Assembly: GCA_009785885.1 (NCBI GenBank)
Contig: WQUE01000075.1
Coordinates: 1-15,427, forward strand
Direction of reading: 5' to 3'
Source: Actinomycetes bacterium
GTDB taxonomy: Bacteria > Actinomycetota > Actinomycetes > Propionibacteriales > Propionibacteriaceae
DNA length: 15,427 nucleotides
Below the pieces are notes generated by a model. The model was not told where the DNA came from. It saw nothing but the letters and a program-made list of their open reading frames with translations, and did no database searches. The first letter of the stretch is position 1. Each line of letters opens with the position of its first letter. The translations under genes were made by a program, and so were the position numbers. Of the stretch, positions 7,636 to 14,896 are shown one piece after another.

Positions 7636-8712
7636 ATGCCGTGCGACCACTATCTGCCCGCGTCGTTCATCGGGCGCTTCTCCTCGACGCGCCACGGTGA
7701 CCTGTCGTCCCGCCCGGTGTGGGTGTACGACGCGGGAACGGGCGAGCCGGTGTTGGCATCCGCCCGGAGCGTCGGCTCCCGTCACGGCCTGTACGGGCTG
7801 ACGTACGGCGGCCTGGCGGACATGTGGACGCACGAGGCCGAGTTGCCGCCCGTCCTCGACGCGTTGGCGGGCGGCCGGGACGTGACGCTCGGGGACTGGG
7901 TGCATGTGGCGGTGCCGTTCGTCGCGGCGCTGTTCGTCGCGGGCCGGGAGTGCGCCGGTCGTGACGGGCCCGTGCCGTTGGTCGCCGCGCTCCAGAACAC
8001 CGGTTACCTCGCACGTGGCAAGCCCGAGAGCCGGGACGCAGCGTTCGCGGACACACTGGCGCTGGTCTTGACGGCCCGCTGGGTGGTCGTGCACGACGGC
8101 GCCCATTCCGAGTCGCTGATCTCCAGCGACGTCGGATTCGCGGCCACCCAGGAATCGGGCAGCGGCGATCCCGGCTGGGCGATACCACTTGACCTCGACA
8201 CGGTGCTGGCGGTCTTTCCGCAGGCGACGCGCCGGTTGGGAACGTTCCGCGGCACAAGGTGGTGCGCGCTCCTCGACCACGTCGAGGCCACCGCGACCGC
8301 CTTCGCGGGCCTGAACGCCGAGATCGCACGGGACGCCTGCGGGTTCATCGTGGGTCCGACGAGGGCGAGCGTCGCCGCCCATGCCCGGGCCGTGGAGGAC
8401 CCGACCGCCGACGGCCATCGCACCCTCCTGGAGTCCGTCGGGGCGGGCACGGCGCTCCGCGAGGTCCAGGCCGCACATCGCGGCGACTGGTGGTACGTGG
8501 CGGGGTTGGCCGATCTCGGCCTCCCGCCCGATCAGGCCATCCACCATGGGGTGAGCGTCGACGATGTCGACGGTGGCCGGTGGGCGCCCCCGCACGCTCC
8601 CGGAACCGGCATGAGGGTGTCCCCCGGGGGGATCGGCTTCGCCGGGAACGAGGTGTGGCTGTCGCGTGATCCGGCGGGAGAGTTCGACGGCCAGGTCATG
8701 AACGCGGCGTAG
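7636..8712 (+). CDS. DUF4238-like protein of unknown function
   Basis: A 358-residue soluble protein without signal peptide or clear membrane helix. The N-terminus CDHYLPASFIGRF (3-15) followed by VWVYD (28-32) matches my memory of the start of DUF4238, typically HYxPxFxLxxF then a tryptophan/valine-rich strand. SSDVGFA (163-169), WAIPL (181-185) and LNAEIARDA (226-234) correspond to later conserved blocks of that family. No enzyme signature is recognised and no function is claimed. The ATG at 7636 is chosen because AAGGGGG at 7621-7627 lies 8 nt upstream and because the family's HY motif sits close to the N-terminus. A TTG at 7618 would add six residues. The gene sits alone between two dehydrogenase genes, with the RBS inside a hairpin. 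Residues after about 290 look like a family-external tail. Confidence 0.7.
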   Translation: MPCDHYLPASFIGRFSSTRHGDLSSRPVWVYDAGTGEPVLASARSVGSRHGLYGLTYGGLADMWTHEAELPPVLDALAGGRDVTLGDWVHVAVPFVAALFVAGRECAGRDGPVPLVAALQNTGYLARGKPESRDAAFADTLALVLTARWVVVHDGAHSESLISSDVGFAATQESGSGDPGWAIPLDLDTVLAVFPQATRRLGTFRGTRWCALLDHVEATATAFAGLNAEIARDACGFIVGPTRASVAAHARAVEDPTADGHRTLLESVGAGTALREVQAAHRGDWWYVAGLADLGLPPDQAIHHGVSVDDVDGGRWAPPHAPGTGMRVSPGGIGFAGNEVWLSRDPAGEFDGQVMNAA

Positions 8713-8806
8713 GCACGCGAGGACGGTTCCGGCGGTTCCGTCTGTCACCTCGGGCGGCATCGCGTCGGGGTTCGCGGTGACCGCCACGCCGGCGCGCAGA
8801 CGCGAA

Positions 8807-8841
8807 ACGGCGCCCGCCGGTGAACACCGGACGGGCGCCGT
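8807..8841. terminator. Strong two-sided terminator between convergent genes
   Basis: The outer arms ACGGCGCCCG (8807-8816) and CGGGCGCCGT (8832-8841) pair over 10 bp. The inner arms CCGGTG and CACCGG add 6 bp around a 2-nt loop, with one bulged A at 8831. On the minus strand the stem is followed by TT within a short T-rich GTTTCG, which favours termination of the alcohol dehydrogenase transcript. On the plus strand no T-run follows, but it lies 95 bp after the DUF4238 stop and could serve both genes. Confidence 0.85.
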
Positions 8842-8855
8842 CCCGTCTGAAGCAG

Positions 8856-8871
8856 TCCCCTGTGAAGGGGA
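8856..8871. terminator. Small hairpin next to the alcohol dehydrogenase stop
   Basis: TCCCC (8856-8860) pairs with GGGGA (8867-8871) around a 6-nt loop, 4 bp beyond the dehydrogenase stop codon. It is too weak to be a terminator alone and probably only adds to the larger hairpin. Confidence 0.3.
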
Positions 8872-8875
8872 AACC

Positions 8876-9928
8876 TCACTTGGTGATGACCATCTTCAGG
8901 GCGCTGTTCTTGGCGGCCGCGCCGAAGACCTCGTAGGCATCCATGAACTGGTCGAGTTTGAACTCGTGCGTGCCCATGGGCTTGACATCCAGCTTGCCGG
9001 CGCCGATCAGGTCGAGCATCATCGGGCCGGTGGTCATGTTGACCAGGCCGGTGGTGATGGTGATGTTGCGGGTCCACAGCTTCTCGACCGGCAGGCTGAC
9101 CGGCTTGCCGTGGACGCCGATGTTCGCGACGTGGCCGCCCGGCTTGACCAACTCGAAGCACGCCTCCAGCGACGGCGGCACGCCGACGGCCTCCATGACG
9201 ACGTCCGCGCCGTCCTTGCCGACGATGTCGAACACCTGGTCCATCCAGCCGTCCTTGGAGTTGTTGACCGCATGGGTGGCGCCGAACTGGGCCTTCGCCA
9301 CCGCGAGACGGTTCTCGTCCATGTCGATGGCGACGACCGCGGTCGGGCTGAACAGGCCGGCGGTCTTCATCGCGGCCAGGCCCACGGGGCCCGCGCCGAT
9401 GCAGATGACCGTCTTGCCGGGTTGGACGTCACCGTAGAGCACGCCGATCTCGAAGCCGGTCGAGAAGATGTCGGAGCACATCACGGCCTCGGCATCGGAG
9501 ACGCCCTCGGGGATCGCGAATGTCGACGTCTCGACCAGCGGGACGCGGACGTACTGCGCCTGGGTGCCGTTGATGCGGTGGCCAAGCTGCCAGGAGTCGC
9601 CGAAGGAGCACGCCTGGCACTTGCTGGTGAGCCCCTTGCGGCAGTACTCGCACACGCCGCAGGAGGTCATGCAGCTGATGACGCGGCGGTCGCCGACCTT
9701 GAGGTTCTTGACGCCGGCGCCGACCTCGACGATGGTGCCGACACCCTCGTGGCCGATGACGGTGCCGGGGGTTGTTTCGGGGACGTCGCCCTTGAGGATG
9801 TGCAGGTCGGAGCCGCAGATCGTCGTCGTGTCGATCTGGAAGATGGCGTCCGTCGCCTCCTGGATTGTCGGATCGGGGGCTTCCTCCCAGGCCTTCTGGT
9901 TGGGGCCGTGGTAGACAAGTGCCTTCAT
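8876..9928 (-). CDS. Zinc-dependent alcohol dehydrogenase (medium-chain MDR, secondary ADH type)
   Basis: A 350-residue medium-chain dehydrogenase that interconverts alcohols and aldehydes or ketones. Catalytic zinc ligands are Cys38 (in CGSDLH), His60 with Glu61 (GHEG), and probably Asp153 (CSDIFSTG), the ligand set of secondary alcohol dehydrogenases of the Thermoanaerobacter/Clostridium type. Structural zinc ligands Cys90, Cys93, Cys96 and Cys104 are all present. The Rossmann motif is GAGPVG (178-183) and Asp202 at the end of the next strand favours NAD(H). The ATG at 9928 is preceded by AGGAAGG (9944-9938) with a 9-nt gap, so the start is well supported. The gene is a single transcription unit: dihydroorotase ends 219 bp upstream, and a strong terminator lies downstream. 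A perfect palindrome upstream suggests regulated expression. Substrate range cannot be read from the sequence. Confidence 0.94.
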   Translation of the reverse strand: MKALVYHGPNQKAWEEAPDPTIQEATDAIFQIDTTTICGSDLHILKGDVPETTPGTVIGHEGVGTIVEVGAGVKNLKVGDRRVISCMTSCGVCEYCRKGLTSKCQACSFGDSWQLGHRINGTQAQYVRVPLVETSTFAIPEGVSDAEAVMCSDIFSTGFEIGVLYGDVQPGKTVICIGAGPVGLAAMKTAGLFSPTAVVAIDMDENRLAVAKAQFGATHAVNNSKDGWMDQVFDIVGKDGADVVMEAVGVPPSLEACFELVKPGGHVANIGVHGKPVSLPVEKLWTRNITITTGLVNMTTGPMMLDLIGAGKLDVKPMGTHEFKLDQFMDAYEVFGAAAKNSALKMVITK

Positions 9929-9937
9929 GTAATTGAG

Positions 9938-9944
9938 CCTTCCT
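9938..9944 (-). promoter_or_regulatory. Ribosome binding site of the alcohol dehydrogenase gene
   Basis: AGGAAGG on the minus strand, 9 nt before the ATG. It decides the start at 9928. Confidence 0.75.
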
Positions 9945-10009
9945 TTTCGTGGGCAGCTTTGCCACAGGTGTCGTGGGCCGCGGGTGTGTCGACGCCCTCA
10001 GCCCGGGGG

Positions 10010-10033
10010 TGGCGCATTGGGATGAATGCGCCA
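10010..10033. promoter_or_regulatory. Perfect palindrome upstream of the alcohol dehydrogenase gene (candidate operator)
   Basis: TGGCGCATT (10010-10018) and AATGCGCCA (10025-10033) are perfect 9-bp arms around 6 nt, centred about 94 bp before the start codon. On the minus strand a -35-like TTGACC (10040-10035) lies one base upstream of it, so a bound protein would cover the expected -10 region. I found no convincing -10 box, so the promoter itself is not proven. The regulator is not encoded next to it in any recognisable form. Confidence 0.6.
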
Positions 10034-10124
10034 GGGTCAATCATGTCACCACGTGCCCAACTCGCGCCAACGCGGGCGACGTCATCAGGTGAGTTTGCTT
10101 GTCGTGGGGCAGTTGCACGATCGG

Positions 10125-10142
10125 GCCCGGTGGCCGGCGGGC
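10125..10142 (-). terminator. Possible weak terminator after pyrC
   Basis: GCCCG (10125-10129) pairs with CGGGC (10138-10142) around 8 nt that contain a further CCGG-type pairing, 5 bp after the pyrC stop. There is no T-run and the stem is short, so this is a tentative call. Confidence 0.3.
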
Positions 10143-10147
10143 GGTGC

Positions 10148-11479
10148 CTAGCCGCGGGCGTCCCGGGTGTAGGTGATCATGCCGCCGCGCATGGTGAGTT
10201 GCACGGGGTCGGGCAGCAGGCGACCGTGGTAGGGATTGTTGCGACTGCGCGAGGCGGTGTCGTCGCGGTCGACGACATGGCGGCGCGCCGGGTCCACCAG
10301 CACGAGGTTCGCGGGCTCACCGGGGAACAGGGGCCGGCCCTGGGTCGTGAGGTGGGCGAGGGCGGCGGGCGCGGCGCTCATGACGCGCGCGACATCCGTC
10401 CACGTCATCCGTCCCGACAGCACCATCGTCTCGACGACGACGCCCAGGGCCTGCTCGAGCCCGGTCATGCCGGGCCGGGCCTGGGGCATCGGCCGGTTCT
10501 TCACCTGGGCCGTGTGGGGGGCGTGGTCGGTGCCCACCATGTCGATGGTGCCGTCCGCGAGCGCGGCGCGCAGGACCTCGATGTCGGCCGCGGGGCGCAG
10601 CGGCGGGTTGACGCGGTACGTGGTGTCGCCGGTGGCCAGCTTGTCGGTGCTCAGCAGCAGGTGGTGGGGTGTCACCTCGGCCGTGACACGGATGCCGCGC
10701 TTCTTCGCCCAGCGGATGATCTCGACGGTCTCCGGACAGGAAACGTGGCAGACATGCAGGTGGGCGCCCGCCTCCGCGGCCAACTGCACGTCGCGTGCGA
10801 CGATCGTCGACTCCGCGACGGACGGCCACACGGGGAGGCCAAGACGCTCGGCCAGGGCCTCGTCCGGGCAGCACGCCTCGGGTGGCGCGATCCGTTCGTC
10901 CTGGGAGTGCTGGGCGATGACCCCGTCGAACAGCGCCACGGTCGCGAGCGCCTGACGCATGATCCGGGGGTCCATGACACAGAAACCGTCGTCGCTGAAC
11001 ACGCGCACCCCGCGCCGCGCCATGCCCTCGATGTCGGCCAGCTGCTTGCCACCACGCTCGTGGGTGACGGCGCCGACGGGCACCACCTGGGCCCGTGCGG
11101 GGGTCCACACGGCGCGGCGGACCATCCAGTCGACTTCCGCCGGGCCGTGCGTCGGCGGGATCGTGTTCGGCATGGCGAGCACGGCGGTGAAGCCGCCGCG
11201 CGCCGCGGCCGCGGTCCCCGATGTGAGGGTCTCCGCGGCCGTGGAGCCCGGCTCGCGCAGATGGGTGTGGGGGTCGACCAGGCCGGGCAGGACGATGAGA
11301 CCGTCCGCGTCGAGGCGCTCGGCCCCCGGGGGTGCGGTGTCGACGAGGACGCCGTCCCGCACATAGAGGTCGCGCCCCCGACCGTCCGCGCCGCGGGCTC
11401 CGGCGATGATGAACGCCCGCTTGTGGCCTGTCGGGCGCGCCGCGGCGGCGTCCGTCTGCGTGATCGTGTAGCCCGGCAT
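10148..11479 (-). CDS. pyrC: Dihydroorotase (class I)
   Basis: A 443-residue cyclic amidohydrolase catalysing N-carbamoyl-aspartate to dihydroorotate, the third step of pyrimidine synthesis. The metal-binding HTHLR is at 71-75 (His71, His73, and Arg75 for substrate). MPNT with Asn105 and the class I FSDDG (161-165) with its bridging Asp are present. His191 (AQHSQDE), His245 (HVCHVS) and the catalytic Asp318 (GTDHAPH) complete the set. Length is normal. ATG at 11479 is chosen because the open frame upstream only adds Pro/Gly-rich sequence reaching into ligA. No RBS is seen, but TAATCT lies 7 nt before the ATG, which fits a leaderless mRNA. No other pyrimidine gene is in the window, so it stands outside a pyr cluster here. 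Allantoinase or hydantoinase is the alternative in this superfamily, but the HLREPG and FSDDG motifs favour dihydroorotase. Confidence 0.9.
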   Translation of the reverse strand: MPGYTITQTDAAAARPTGHKRAFIIAGARGADGRGRDLYVRDGVLVDTAPPGAERLDADGLIVLPGLVDPHTHLREPGSTAAETLTSGTAAAARGGFTAVLAMPNTIPPTHGPAEVDWMVRRAVWTPARAQVVPVGAVTHERGGKQLADIEGMARRGVRVFSDDGFCVMDPRIMRQALATVALFDGVIAQHSQDERIAPPEACCPDEALAERLGLPVWPSVAESTIVARDVQLAAEAGAHLHVCHVSCPETVEIIRWAKKRGIRVTAEVTPHHLLLSTDKLATGDTTYRVNPPLRPAADIEVLRAALADGTIDMVGTDHAPHTAQVKNRPMPQARPGMTGLEQALGVVVETMVLSGRMTWTDVARVMSAAPAALAHLTTQGRPLFPGEPANLVLVDPARRHVVDRDDTASRSRNNPYHGRLLPDPVQLTMRGGMITYTRDARG

Positions 11480-11486
11480 GACGCCC

Positions 11487-11492
11487 AGATTA
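11487..11492 (-). promoter_or_regulatory. Putative -10 box of pyrC (leaderless geometry)
   Basis: TAATCT on the minus strand fits the actinobacterial TANNNT -10 pattern. It ends 7 nt before the ATG, so transcription would begin at or next to the start codon. The -35 region is poor (CCGACC). Confidence 0.45.
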
Positions 11493-11534
11493 CCCGACTC
11501 GGGCGGCCCGGTCGGGGGTCCGGAGACGGTACGG

Positions 11535-11540
11535 CAGAAT
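11535..11540 (+). promoter_or_regulatory. Putative -10 box of ligA (leaderless geometry)
   Basis: CAGAAT is followed by exactly 6 nt and then the ATG at 11547, placing +1 on the A of the start codon. There is no good RBS (only AGG close to the ATG) and no clear -35. Confidence 0.4.
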
Positions 11541-11546
11541 AGGCCC

Positions 11547-13808
11547 ATGGCGACGAACCTTGCGGACGAGACGTTGGTGGTGGACGAGGCCGGATCGAGT
11601 CCGGTCGATCCGGGCCCGGGAGACTATCGCCGCTGGCAAGATCTCGCCGACACGATCGTGGCCGCCCAGGAGGCCTACTACGGGCAGGACGCGCCGACCC
11701 TGTCCGACGCCGAGTACGACACGCTGATGCGGGAACTGGCCGCCCTGGAAGACCGGTTCCCGGGTCTGCGTACCCCGGACAGCCCGACGCAGCGGGTCGG
11801 CCAGGCGGTCATCACGGATTTCGCGCCCGTGACGCACCTGGAGCGGCTGCTGAGCCTCGACAACGTGTTCAGCGAGGAGGAACTGGCCGCGTGGATCGAC
11901 CGCGCGACGCGGGGCCTGGCCGGCCCGGCCGAGTTCCTGTGCGAGCTGAAGATCGACGGGTTGGCGTGCGACCTCGTGTACCGTGACGGGCGGCTCGTGA
12001 GCGCCGCGACGCGTGGTGACGGCCGCGTGGGCGAGGACATCACGCCGAACGTCCGGACGATCAAGACCGTACCCCAGCGGCTGCACGGCGCGGACGTACC
12101 GCCCCTTCTTGAGGTGCGCGGGGAGGTGTTCTTCCCCGTGGCCGCGTTTGAGGAGCTGAACGCGTCCCTCGTCGAGGCGGGACGCCCCCCGTTCGCCAAC
12201 CCGCGCAACGCGGCCGCCGGATCGCTGCGGCAGAAGGACCCGTCCGTCACCGCGTCGCGTCCGCTGAGCATGCTGCTGCACGGGATCGGCGCGCACGAGG
12301 GCCTCACGTTGAGCCGGCAGAGCGAGGCGTACGAGCGCCTGGCGGCCTGGGGCCTGCCGACATCGTCGCACTGCCGCGTCGTCCACAGCCCCGCCGAGGT
12401 GTTCGAGTACGTCGCGTGGGTGGGGCAGCACCGCCACGACATGGAGCATGAACTGGACGGGGCCGTCGTGAAGATCGACCGGCTGGCCGACCAGGCCGTG
12501 CTCGGGGCGACGTCGCGGGCGCCGCGGTGGGCGATCGCGTACAAGTTCCCGCCCGAGGAGGTGAACACGCGCCTGCTCGACATTCAGGTCGGTGTCGGTC
12601 GCACCGGGCGTGTGACGCCGTTCGGGGTGATGGCCCCGGTGCGGGTGGCCGGGTCGACCGTCGAACGGGCGACGTTGCACAACGCGTGGGAGGTGAAGCG
12701 CAAGGGCGTGCTGATCGGCGACGTCGTCGTGCTGCGCAAGGCCGGGGATGTCATCCCCGAGATCGTCGGCCCGGTCGTGGCGCTGCGGGAGGGCCGGGAG
12801 CACGAGCTGCGGCCGTTCGTCATGCCGGAGACGTGCCCGTCGTGCGGGACGGCGCTCCGTCCTGAGAAGGAGTCCGACAAGGACATCCGCTGCCCGAATG
12901 CCCGCAGTTGCCCGGCGCAGCTGCGCGAGCGCGTGGGGGCGCTCGCCGCCCGCTCGGCCCTCGACGTCGAGGCGCTCGGCTGGGAGGCCGCGATCGCGCT
13001 GACCGATCCGGAGTTCGGCCGGCCCGCATGGGCGGACGACCCGGTCGGGGGCGTGCCGCGGCGCCGTCCCGTGCTGGCCGGGGAGGCCGGGCTGTTCGAC
13101 CTGACCGTCGACGACCTGGCGGGCGTCCAGGTGTGGCGTCGTCCCGTCGTGCGGGATGCCGCAGGCGAGACCGGTCGGGGTGAGTGGGTGCAGGAGCCGT
13201 TCTTCTGGACGAAGCCGACGGACAAGGAGCCGTCGAAGCCGAAGGAGACGACGCAGACGATGCTGCGCGAGCTGGAGGCGGCCAAGGACCGGCCGCTGTG
13301 GCGTGTCCTGGTGGCCCTGTCGATCCGGCACGTCGGGCCGACCGCCGCCCGCGCGCTGGCCTCACGTTTCGGCAGTCTCGCGGCGATCCGGGCCGCGAGC
13401 GCCGAGGAGTTGACCGGCACCGACGGGGTTGGTGCGGTGATCGCCGAGTCCGTGCGGGAATGGTTCGGCGTCGACTGGCACCGGGAGATCGTCGAGCGGT
13501 GGGCGACGGCCGGGGTCCGGATGGCCGACGAGCTGGTCGAGGGGGCCGCGGCCCTGCCACAGACGCTCGCGGGGCTGACCGTGGTGGTCACGGGCACGCT
13601 GCCCGGTTTCACGCGCGAGGAAGCCGAGCAGGCCGTGATCGCCCGGGGCGGCAAGGCGGCCTCGTCCGTCAGCGGCAAGACGGACTACGTGGTCGTGGGC
13701 GAGAACCCGGGAAGCAAGGCCGCGAAGGCCGAACAGCTGGGCCGGCCGATCCTGGACGAGGCCGGGTTCGCCCGGCTGCTGGAACACGGTCCGGACGGCC
13801 TGGCCTGA
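11547..13808 (+). CDS. ligA: NAD-dependent DNA ligase LigA
   Basis: A 753-residue ligase that seals nicks during replication and repair using NAD+. Domains in order: Ia NAD-binding (about 27-90, with the paired tyrosines AYYGQ and AEYDTLM), the adenylation domain with the KIDG nucleophile Lys135, an OB fold, a zinc finger (Cys430, Cys433, Cys449, Cys455), the HhH region with SIRHVGPTAARALA (592-605), and a C-terminal BRCT domain (about 671-747, LAGLTVVVTGTLPGFTR). Residues about 487-570 form a long insert, rich in Pro, Lys and Thr at its end, between zinc finger and HhH. I know such inserts from actinobacterial LigA (for example Streptomyces). The ATG at 11547 is preferred over 11478, which would lie on top of the divergent pyrC start codon. 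The gene ends 3 bp from the stop of the convergent vWA gene. Confidence 0.97.
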   Translation: MATNLADETLVVDEAGSSPVDPGPGDYRRWQDLADTIVAAQEAYYGQDAPTLSDAEYDTLMRELAALEDRFPGLRTPDSPTQRVGQAVITDFAPVTHLERLLSLDNVFSEEELAAWIDRATRGLAGPAEFLCELKIDGLACDLVYRDGRLVSAATRGDGRVGEDITPNVRTIKTVPQRLHGADVPPLLEVRGEVFFPVAAFEELNASLVEAGRPPFANPRNAAAGSLRQKDPSVTASRPLSMLLHGIGAHEGLTLSRQSEAYERLAAWGLPTSSHCRVVHSPAEVFEYVAWVGQHRHDMEHELDGAVVKIDRLADQAVLGATSRAPRWAIAYKFPPEEVNTRLLDIQVGVGRTGRVTPFGVMAPVRVAGSTVERATLHNAWEVKRKGVLIGDVVVLRKAGDVIPEIVGPVVALREGREHELRPFVMPETCPSCGTALRPEKESDKDIRCPNARSCPAQLRERVGALAARSALDVEALGWEAAIALTDPEFGRPAWADDPVGGVPRRRPVLAGEAGLFDLTVDDLAGVQVWRRPVVRDAAGETGRGEWVQEPFFWTKPTDKEPSKPKETTQTMLRELEAAKDRPLWRVLVALSIRHVGPTAARALASRFGSLAAIRAASAEELTGTDGVGAVIAESVREWFGVDWHREIVERWATAGVRMADELVEGAAALPQTLAGLTVVVTGTLPGFTREEAEQAVIARGGKAASSVSGKTDYVVVGENPGSKAAKAEQLGRPILDEAGFARLLEHGPDGLA

Positions 13809-13811
13809 GCA

Positions 13812-14486
13812 TCATTCCGCGTCTGGCGGTGTCATCCCCAACGCAGCGGCCCGGTCCTCATCGGTGAACCGCCCTGCGTCCAAGACGACGGGCGGCGCAG
13901 CCCCTTCCGCGACGGCGGAGCGCACCCGGCTGGTCACGCCGGACAGCCCCCCGAGCGCCGAGGCGCCCTGCGTGTCGACGAAGGTCATCGCCCTGGCGTG
14001 GTCGATGCCGAGGCGGGCGCCTTCCTCGATGGCATCCTGGTTGGCGCCGAGGTACGTGAAGATCCAGCCGTGCCGGGTCTCCTGAGCTTCGATGAGGGCC
14101 TTGACCGCCGGATACGTCATCTCGCGGGACGAGTTCTCCAGGCCGTCGGTCATGATGCCCACGATCACCGCGCCGGGGCGCTCCGCCTCCGGCATCGCCC
14201 CAAGACGAGCCTGCGTGTCCCGCACGGCCTGGCCGATCGCGTCGAGTAGGGCCGTGGCGTCGCGCGGGCACAGGTCCAGCGGGGGGACATCCGCCAGGTC
14301 CTTGGCGGTGTACACGGACTCGTACTCGGTGTCGAACTGGGACAGGCTGACCCGGCACGTGCCCGGTTGCTTGCGTTGCTCCGCCATGAACGCGTCGAAA
14401 CCGCCCTCGATGTCGGTCTTGATCGACTGCATCGACCCCGAGCGGTCGAGCAGCATCGTGATGTCGGTGTAGGTGGGGTCGGGCAT
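13812..14486 (-). CDS. vWA-domain protein with intact MIDAS
   Basis: A 224-residue protein that is almost entirely one von Willebrand factor A domain. The metal-ion-dependent adhesion site is complete: DRSGS (Asp14, Ser16, Ser18), Thr78 (DATALLDA) and Asp114 (TDGLEN). FTYLGANQDA (143-152) is a block I recall from a family of stand-alone bacterial and phage vWA proteins. There is no signal peptide or membrane segment, so it is probably cytosolic. vWA domains usually mediate Mg-dependent protein-protein contacts; the partner here is unknown. ATG at 14486 is supported by AAGGAG (14498-14493) with a 6-nt gap. The open frame continues upstream to 15059 only by chance. It is the second gene of an operon, 32 nt after the HTH-like gene. 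Confidence 0.88.
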   Translation of the reverse strand: MPDPTYTDITMLLDRSGSMQSIKTDIEGGFDAFMAEQRKQPGTCRVSLSQFDTEYESVYTAKDLADVPPLDLCPRDATALLDAIGQAVRDTQARLGAMPEAERPGAVIVGIMTDGLENSSREMTYPAVKALIEAQETRHGWIFTYLGANQDAIEEGARLGIDHARAMTFVDTQGASALGGLSGVTSRVRSAVAEGAAPPVVLDAGRFTDEDRAAALGMTPPDAE

Positions 14487-14492
14487 GGGGTG

Positions 14493-14498
14493 CTCCTT
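14493..14498 (-). promoter_or_regulatory. Ribosome binding site of the vWA gene
   Basis: AAGGAG, 6 nt before the ATG on the minus strand. It shows that this second operon gene is translated from its own RBS, unlike the leaderless first gene. Confidence 0.75.
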
Positions 14499-14518
14499 GG
14501 TGGGTGGGGTGGATGGAA

Positions 14519-14890
14519 TCATGTGGTGGGACGGCGGCGCTGGAACCGCAACGGGGCCGTCTTGTCGGCGCGGGCCTGACGCACGTCGGTGGCGCGTACC
14601 CGTCCGTCGGTGGAGTAGCCGGCCAGCCCCGACGAGCGGGCCATGCGGGCGGCGACCGAGTTGGGCGCGAGACCGGCCTGTGCAGCAACTGCACGGAGCG
14701 ATTGGCCTTCGAGCACGGCGGCTGCCATGAGCTCGTTCAGGGCGTCGTCGAGCCGGTCGCGCGCTTGGGCTGTGCAGACGAGCGCGTGCCCGATATCGAA
14801 TTCGCCCCCGAACACGCCGACGAGCGCGACCGCCTGCTGGAGGAACTGGAGCGCCCGCTCGCGTTCCTTGGTGGCGGTCACCGGTTCCAT
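14519..14890 (-). CDS. Small HTH-like protein, probable DNA-binding regulator
   Basis: A 123-residue protein. Residues 5-60 are predicted mostly helical by eye (KERERALQFLQQAVALVG, then a segment with many Ala and Leu). Residues 63-86, with SLRAVAAQAGLAPNSVAARM, have the spacing of a helix-turn-helix: AVAAQAGLA is a typical helix-turn and NSVAARMARS the recognition helix. The C-terminus is basic (RFQRRR, 115-120). I do not recognise a named family. The gene is the first of a two-gene operon with the vWA protein, and its promoter carries a palindrome, so self-repression is a reasonable inference. The start is ATG at 14890, with no RBS but a -10 box exactly 6 nt upstream, consistent with a leaderless mRNA. 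An alternative is that the protein is a non-DNA-binding partner of the vWA protein. Confidence 0.7.
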   Translation of the reverse strand: MEPVTATKERERALQFLQQAVALVGVFGGEFDIGHALVCTAQARDRLDDALNELMAAAVLEGQSLRAVAAQAGLAPNSVAARMARSSGLAGYSTDGRVRATDVRQARADKTAPLRFQRRRPTT

Positions 14891-14896
14891 GCGCCG

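Noticed and set aside
8723..8745. Short direct repeat GGTTCCG twice, 9 bp apart, after the DUF4238 stop
   Set aside because: Only two short copies in GC-rich sequence, with no link to a mobile element or attachment site.
6328..8787. An 819-codon frame on the minus strand opposite the SDR and DUF4238-like genes
   Set aside because: It has no RBS or motif and lies antisense to genes with clear family signatures or a good RBS.
8777..11542. A 921-codon open frame on the plus strand opposite the alcohol dehydrogenase and pyrC
   Set aside because: It is antisense to two clear enzymes and has low-complexity composition with no recognisable motif. Long antisense frames are expected at this GC content.
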